From positions 1-52,621 of IMG/VR virus record IMGVR_UViG_3300018405_000026: a stretch of DNA of 52,621 nt, one strand, 5' to 3'. Shown here piece by piece: positions 48,893 to 52,621 of this stretch (within the stretch, counting starts at the first letter, position 1; every line of letters starts with the position of its first letter). The notes under the pieces are model-generated. The model searched no databases. It was not told the DNA's origin and was given only the letters and a program-made list of their open reading frames with translations. The translations under genes and the position numbers were made by a program. Origin of the DNA: a virus.

Positions 48893-49621
48893 TCATAAAT
48901 CAATTTTCAACTGTTCTTCCCATATCGAAACACGGCCTTCTAAATAATGCGCACTACCGTTGACTGCTTCAGCGATTTCTTGAAAACTCCTACCTTCAGC
49001 GCGCATTTCGACTGCCAGCTGAATTTCAGCTTCTGTATACTTTCGCTTTTTATCGACATATTTAGGACTGTGCGGAATCTTTAAATCGTATAACTTCCGC
49101 CTTATGGCCGCTTCGCTGCGATTCAAGCGAACCGCCATTTCAGATAACGTGTGTGAATATCGACCCACTAACCATTTCAGTTCCGCAATCTCACCGTCCG
49201 TCCAAGGTTTAGAATGGTTAAACTGTCGCAGCGGCATAGCCCTTAACTCGTCCACCCAATCAGGCTCCACACCGAACGCGCGGTGCGGAACTTTACTCCA
49301 ATTGACGCGGCGTTTGTTAACCTCCGCCCACCCCCAAAATTCAACTGGATCTATCATGCGATACTTCCCAATTTTCTTCGAAGGAAAATCCAGATTACGG
49401 TGCCAATATTCGACAGTGGCACGTGGCACATTCAGCGCTTCACAAAAGTCCGTTGTCGTCATAAGCTCCGACGAATCTTTGGATGTTAATCCTAAGCGAT
49501 TGATTTTATTCTGAATCGAACCTTCAGACCGTTTTAAATATCTAGCCATGTGCTTGACCGATCGAAGACCCACCCATCTTGCCAAATAATCTATTTCCTT
49601 TTCCGTCCAAATCTTGGCCAA
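48893..49621 (-). CDS. Myb/SANT- and HTH-containing DNA-binding protein
   Basis: The start is TTG 49621 (MAKIWTEKEIDYLARWVGLR), 9 nt after AAGGAGG. The 242-aa protein has three or four small DNA-binding modules: two SANT/Myb-like repeats (WTEKEIDYLARWVGLRSVKH; WTDGEIAELKWLVGRYSHTL with LNRSEAAIRRKLYDL), a MerR/excisionase-like HTH (TTTDFCEALNVPRATVEYWH) and a C-terminal HTH (YTEAEIQLAVEMRAEGRSFQ). It probably regulates or organises early DNA. Confidence 0.75.
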   Translation of the reverse strand: MAKIWTEKEIDYLARWVGLRSVKHMARYLKRSEGSIQNKINRLGLTSKDSSELMTTTDFCEALNVPRATVEYWHRNLDFPSKKIGKYRMIDPVEFWGWAEVNKRRVNWSKVPHRAFGVEPDWVDELRAMPLRQFNHSKPWTDGEIAELKWLVGRYSHTLSEMAVRLNRSEAAIRRKLYDLKIPHSPKYVDKKRKYTEAEIQLAVEMRAEGRSFQEIAEAVNGSAHYLEGRVSIWEEQLKIDL

Positions 49622-49635
49622 TTCAAGTTGCCTCC

Positions 49636-50232
49636 TTAAACCCACTTATGTATATTCATAAATTCCATCAACTTGTCACTTTTCTGCATTACATGAACTT
49701 CGCTAAAACCTTCATATTGATTGCTAAGGCTACGAATGAAGTACACGTTTTTAAATTCGCGCGTCAAACTGTCACCGTGTAATATAGCGCCGTTCATACC
49801 TCGAATCGCCATATTAAAAATTAGGAAAGGCAAGCTTCGGTCAGATAACTCTTCCACTTGGTACCAATAATTCCGAGGATTGTACATCCAGAAATTCTCG
49901 CAGTTTAAACGATGTTCATGCCACGCCTGAATCATAATACCGCCATTACCTGCAGCAATTTCATAATAGGTGCGATTGTCACTAACCAATCTCGCCATCA
50001 ACTCACTAAGTGATGGCGGAGTAAAATCTTGTTTTTTATTTTTACGGTCAGCATGTTCATTTTCAAATGCCTCCTGGAACCATTCATAACTCATATCTGT
50101 TTCCAGTTCCAGAAATTTATGAAATGTTTCAACTCTTTTCTTCTCATCAAGCATTAGGCTGAGCAATTTAGCAGGTTGCTTGTAAGTATCATCTACGCCT
50201 AAAATGCCATTAATTTGTTCGCTTGTAAGCAT
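49636..50232 (-). CDS. N-6 DNA methylase-like phage protein, catalytic motif absent
   Basis: The 198-aa protein has a HsdM/N-6 methylase-like core: QDFTPPSLSELMARLV, motif I YEIAAGNGGIMIQAW (about 90-104), QVEELSDRSLPFLIFNMAIR, GAILHGDSLTREFKNVYFIR. The (N/D)PP(Y/F) catalytic tetrad expected after GDSL is missing; residues there read FIRSLSNQYEGF. Family members in phages share this; it may bind SAM or DNA without methylating. Its stop region overlaps no gene; its start abuts the recombinase stop. Confidence 0.7.
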   Translation of the reverse strand: MLTSEQINGILGVDDTYKQPAKLLSLMLDEKKRVETFHKFLELETDMSYEWFQEAFENEHADRKNKKQDFTPPSLSELMARLVSDNRTYYEIAAGNGGIMIQAWHEHRLNCENFWMYNPRNYWYQVEELSDRSLPFLIFNMAIRGMNGAILHGDSLTREFKNVYFIRSLSNQYEGFSEVHVMQKSDKLMEFMNIHKWV

Positions 50233-52046
50233 TACAGACCTCCTAGCGCATCTTGCAATATTTTGTCATCTTTACGTTCTAACTCTTCAGTGATATGCGA
50301 ATAGACTTTCTGCGTCGTCGCTAAATTGGAATGGCCTAACCGCTTAGAGATACTAATCATTGACACGCCTTTCGCTAATAACACACTCGCATGAGTATGT
50401 CGCAGGGAGTGAGTCGATATCACTTTAATATTTGCCTTTTTACAGCATTTCGCAAGGTAATCATTAATAGTCGGATTTAAGATGTGAGATAAATGTGTCA
50501 ACCAAATTGGCCGTTCCGTCTGCATATCTTTGGTGATAGTCTTAAACAGCTGCATGGTCTGTGGATCTAAACTAACGGTCCTTATCGACGATTTGTTCTT
50601 CGTTTTAGCAAAGCCTCCACCGGCAAGATTTTTATAATCCCACGTTTTATTAATTGAAATTACATTTGATTCGAAATTAAAATCAGACACCGTTAATCCT
50701 AGCGTTTCGCCAAATCTGAAGCCCGTTTTAGCAGTTAAATAAATGAACCAGCTACACACAGTGTTGAGATTTGAGAAGTCACTTCCGTAATCTAAAACTT
50801 TTAGTAGTTCTGTTAACTCTCTTTCGGATATAAATTTCGATTTTTTACGACCATGAGAATTACCAGAAATGACAGCTTTGTAAGTTGGATTTTTCGCAAT
50901 CAACCCTTCATATACCGCATCATTAATCGAAGCTTTAAGCACGTTATGGTAATCGCGTGCAGTCTGAATATGGTAGACCGTGCCCATCTCTGTCAGCATA
51001 TCTTGGTACACTGTACGCGTTAAATCCTTTATCTTTAAATCACCCAACAATCGCACTAAATTACCGTAGGCTGCTTGATAAGCTTGAACTGAAACATCTC
51101 GGATAATACCAACTTTGTATTTATGCACCCACCAACGGAAATAATCAGCGAACTTGGTTTCTTTCGTAATCTCTATATCAATCGGCCCCCATTCCGGACG
51201 ATCATAATAACCTGTCAGCAATCTAATTTTAGTATCATCTGACATTTTACGTTCGGCATGCTTCACGTTGATATCGTTAGCTCGACATACATAGTAGACA
51301 TATTCGGTATTGAATCCTGTAAGTTCTGCTATCTCAGCTGCGTCCTTACCTTCTGCCGCCCATTGACGTAATTCACCAACTCGGTGCGTTAACTTAATTC
51401 TTTTGACGCCATTTACAACACGGTATTTACTATCTTGGCCAAAGCGGTCGCTTTTAATTCCTTCTTTTCGGCAGTAACCTCTAACATAACCTGTGGAATA
51501 TCCAAACTTTTCAGCAATCTCCTTTAAACTAGAACCATCTTCAACCATCTTGGTAATTTCAACACGCTTTAAATGAATACCTCTTGGTTTAAAAGTAAGA
51601 TCGTGCTGTTTGCAATAACCCCGAATGCGCGACTCCTCATAGCCTAGTTCTTCAGCTATTTCCACGGCAGATAGGCCTTTATCAATCAACTGCTTTAATT
51701 CTGCATCTTTCTCGGCTAAACCTCGAACATCTTTAGGTATTTCAAAACCGCCTTCTTTTGCCCATCTGACAACGGTTTGTACAGTAACATCGAATTTTCC
51801 AGCAATTTCGGCGCGCGTCAGCGTCTTAGCGAACTCTTTAATTAATTCGTTACGCTCTTCAACGGATCCGTATTGAATGCTATTCTTTTTACCCGGCTGA
51901 ATTTTCAGCGCTAAACCGTAACGCTTTAATAACCTGTACATTTGTGTTTGACTGATATTAAAATGTTGACAAATTTCAAATCGATCCATCGTTTCAATCT
52001 TCTCTGTCAACTCCTCACGAATAGAATTTGACAATTTACATTCCAT
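50232..52046 (-). CDS. HTH-array tyrosine recombinase
   Basis: The 604-aa protein has about five HTH modules at 20-45 (FEICQHFNISQTQMYRLLKR), 77-100 (TRAEIAGKFDVTVQTVVRWA), 125-150 (SAVEIAEELGYEESRIRGYC), 172-196 (SSLKEIAEKFGYSTGYVRGY) and 234-260 (DAAEIAELTGFNTEYVYYVC). A SAM-like core-binding domain (about 298-395) and a tyrosine recombinase domain follow, with R444, H546, R549, H572 and Y582. The core resembles the integrase at 12 kb; the arm-binding domain is replaced by the HTH array. It lies inside the early operon, not beside att. Possible roles are excision, inversion or dimer resolution. Confidence 0.88.
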   Translation of the reverse strand: MECKLSNSIREELTEKIETMDRFEICQHFNISQTQMYRLLKRYGLALKIQPGKKNSIQYGSVEERNELIKEFAKTLTRAEIAGKFDVTVQTVVRWAKEGGFEIPKDVRGLAEKDAELKQLIDKGLSAVEIAEELGYEESRIRGYCKQHDLTFKPRGIHLKRVEITKMVEDGSSLKEIAEKFGYSTGYVRGYCRKEGIKSDRFGQDSKYRVVNGVKRIKLTHRVGELRQWAAEGKDAAEIAELTGFNTEYVYYVCRANDINVKHAERKMSDDTKIRLLTGYYDRPEWGPIDIEITKETKFADYFRWWVHKYKVGIIRDVSVQAYQAAYGNLVRLLGDLKIKDLTRTVYQDMLTEMGTVYHIQTARDYHNVLKASINDAVYEGLIAKNPTYKAVISGNSHGRKKSKFISERELTELLKVLDYGSDFSNLNTVCSWFIYLTAKTGFRFGETLGLTVSDFNFESNVISINKTWDYKNLAGGGFAKTKNKSSIRTVSLDPQTMQLFKTITKDMQTERPIWLTHLSHILNPTINDYLAKCCKKANIKVISTHSLRHTHASVLLAKGVSMISISKRLGHSNLATTQKVYSHITEELERKDDKILQDALGGL

Positions 52047-52079
52047 CGCTAATACGTCCTATCCATTCATCTACCGCCT
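52032..52079. repeat. 48-bp direct repeat, copy B
   Basis: Near-identical to 44797-44844 (one mismatch). Here it supplies the C-terminal residues of the DUF3310 protein and the first five of the recombinase (MECKL), although those proteins are unrelated to VRR-NUC and helicase. Confidence 0.95.
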
Positions 52080-52302
52080 CTTTCAAATGACGAATTTCAT
52101 ATTTCTCTAAGCGATTCAACACTTCAATACCTTTTTGTAGGTCAATCAGACCATTCTTTGCATGGTATCGGCGAATATAGCGTTCAGCTACACAGCGCAT
52201 GACATCTCGAAAGACTTCAAACGGCAGCCGTTGATACCACTCTTCAAATAGGTCTTCACCTAATGCATTTAAATAGTGCATTGGATTAATTTCATTCCGC
52301 AT
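52036..52302 (-). CDS. DUF3310 family protein with borrowed C-terminus
   Basis: Start ATG 52302 (MRNEINPMHYLNALGEDLFE). The 88-aa protein fits DUF3310 (SaV-like): NPxHY, LPFEVFRDVMRCVAERYIRR, YHAKNGLIDLQKGIEVLNRL. DUF3310 proteins occur in many phages, annotated as possible nucleotide kinases without proof. The last residues (AVDEWIGRISDGM) equal the VRR-NUC C-terminus and come from the 48-bp repeat. Confidence 0.78.
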   Translation of the reverse strand: MRNEINPMHYLNALGEDLFEEWYQRLPFEVFRDVMRCVAERYIRRYHAKNGLIDLQKGIEVLNRLEKYEIRHLKEAVDEWIGRISDGM

Positions 52303-52303
52303 C

Positions 52304-52495
52304 CTACCAACCCATCCTCTCAATCAAATTTTTATAAACTAAAATCTCCTCTTGGATCAAACGCTTTTGATTTACCAGCGTTGTAACTACGTACGGATAC
52401 TTAGGAGAGCAGAAGAAGATTGCCCCGTCTAACTCTTTAATATTGAGCTGCGCACGTCTCAGACGGCTTAACGTATCAGTTTTATTCGTTTTCAT
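52304..52495 (-). CDS. Small hypothetical early protein
   Basis: The 63-aa helical protein (MKTNKTDTLSRLRRAQLNIK, LVNQKRLIQEEILVYKNL) has GGAGGTGG 7 nt before ATG 52495 in the end of the upstream gene, which it overlaps by 4 nt. No family recognised. Confidence 0.65.
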   Translation of the reverse strand: MKTNKTDTLSRLRRAQLNIKELDGAIFFCSPKYPYVVTTLVNQKRLIQEEILVYKNLIERMGW

Positions 52496-52620
52496 TCTGC
52501 CACCTCCAGTAACTGTTCTTTCAAAATTCTTCTTGATAACGTTCCAGTAGTACTAATATGCAACCTTGAAATTCCGTTGTTTTTCCCCAAAACCGCATTA
52601 GCATAATCGTGCAAATCATC
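52492..52620 (-). CDS. Hypothetical protein, 5' end beyond window
   Basis: An open minus-strand frame enters from the right edge (DDLHDYANAVLGKNNGISRL...) and ends EQLLEVAE at TGA 52492, overlapping the next ATG. 42 codons are visible. If the genome is circular it would be the C-terminal half of the gene cut at position 1, out of phase by one base in the A-run at positions 5-12. No family recognised. Confidence 0.55.
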   Translation of the reverse strand, partial: DDLHDYANAVLGKNNGISRLHISTTGTLSRRILKEQLLEVAE

Positions 52621-52621
52621 A

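Noticed and set aside
115-52510. 16-bp repeat CATTCTGCCACCTCCA at both window ends as a terminal repeat
   Set aside because: It is a shared ribosome-binding-site-plus-start cassette (GGAGGTGGCAGAATG), and the sequence outside it does not match, so it is not a terminal redundancy.
1-52621. CRISPR arrays, tRNA, rRNA or insertion sequences
   Set aside because: No regularly spaced repeats, cas genes, transposase motifs or RNA gene signatures were seen on either strand.

Overview
The window reads as the genome of a temperate, contractile-tailed (PBSX/XkdK-type myovirus) bacteriophage of a low-GC Gram-positive host. Strong GGAGG ribosome binding sites, the SPP1-like portal/head genes, the XRE/S24 repressor and the amidase/glucosaminidase lysins all fit Bacillota, probably Lactobacillales; I cannot name the genus. 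No host housekeeping gene, tRNA or rRNA was found. 

Layout: nearly every gene is on the minus strand, in one leftward programme. The genetic switch is at 9.9-11.1 kb: a Cro-like repressor gene on the minus strand, an S24-type CI on the plus strand, and divergent promoters set among four near-identical 14-bp palindromic operators. The early genes run left from 10.2 kb to position 1: DUF3102, ORF6C, DUF771, small proteins, a sliding-clamp-like protein, a DUF2800 nuclease, a DUF2815 ssDNA-binding-like protein, family A DNA polymerase and YopX. They appear to continue from 52.6 kb leftward: DUF3310, an HTH-array tyrosine recombinase, a methylase-fold protein, dUTPase, D5-type primase-helicase, VRR-NUC nuclease and an SNF2-type helicase. 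The late genes follow a terminator at 42.8 kb: terminase, portal, head, connector, sheath, tube, chaperone with frameshift, tape measure, baseplate and fibre. A diversity-generating retroelement (DGR) comes next (19.3-17.8 kb), then holin and endolysin, ending at a bidirectional terminator at 14.5 kb. The integrase (11.9-13.0 kb) faces right into an attP-like region at 13.0-13.35 kb. Beyond it is a self-contained plus-strand moron operon with its own operator-covered promoter. 

Integrase and lysis genes flank an uninterrupted att-like region, and the genes cut at positions 1 and 52621 lie in the same orientation inside the same operon. The window is therefore best explained as a complete circular or circularly permuted phage genome opened at an arbitrary point, not as an integrated prophage. 

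The most notable system is the DGR. The 3' end of the tail-fibre gene carries a 126-bp variable repeat (VR). A near copy, the template repeat (TR), lies just downstream, followed by a reverse transcriptase with YMDD and the DGR-type SQ motif. All 20 VR/TR differences fall at adenines of the TR coding strand, the hallmark of adenine mutagenesis. The TR sits between the arms of a perfect 14-bp inverted repeat, and no recognisable avd gene is present. Other points worth attention are a second tyrosine recombinase whose usual arm-binding domain is replaced by about five HTH modules, a 48-bp duplication linking its gene start to the helicase gene start, an iteron-like intergenic region near the primase, a potential structured RNA ahead of the terminase operon, and a probable clamp-like replication protein.
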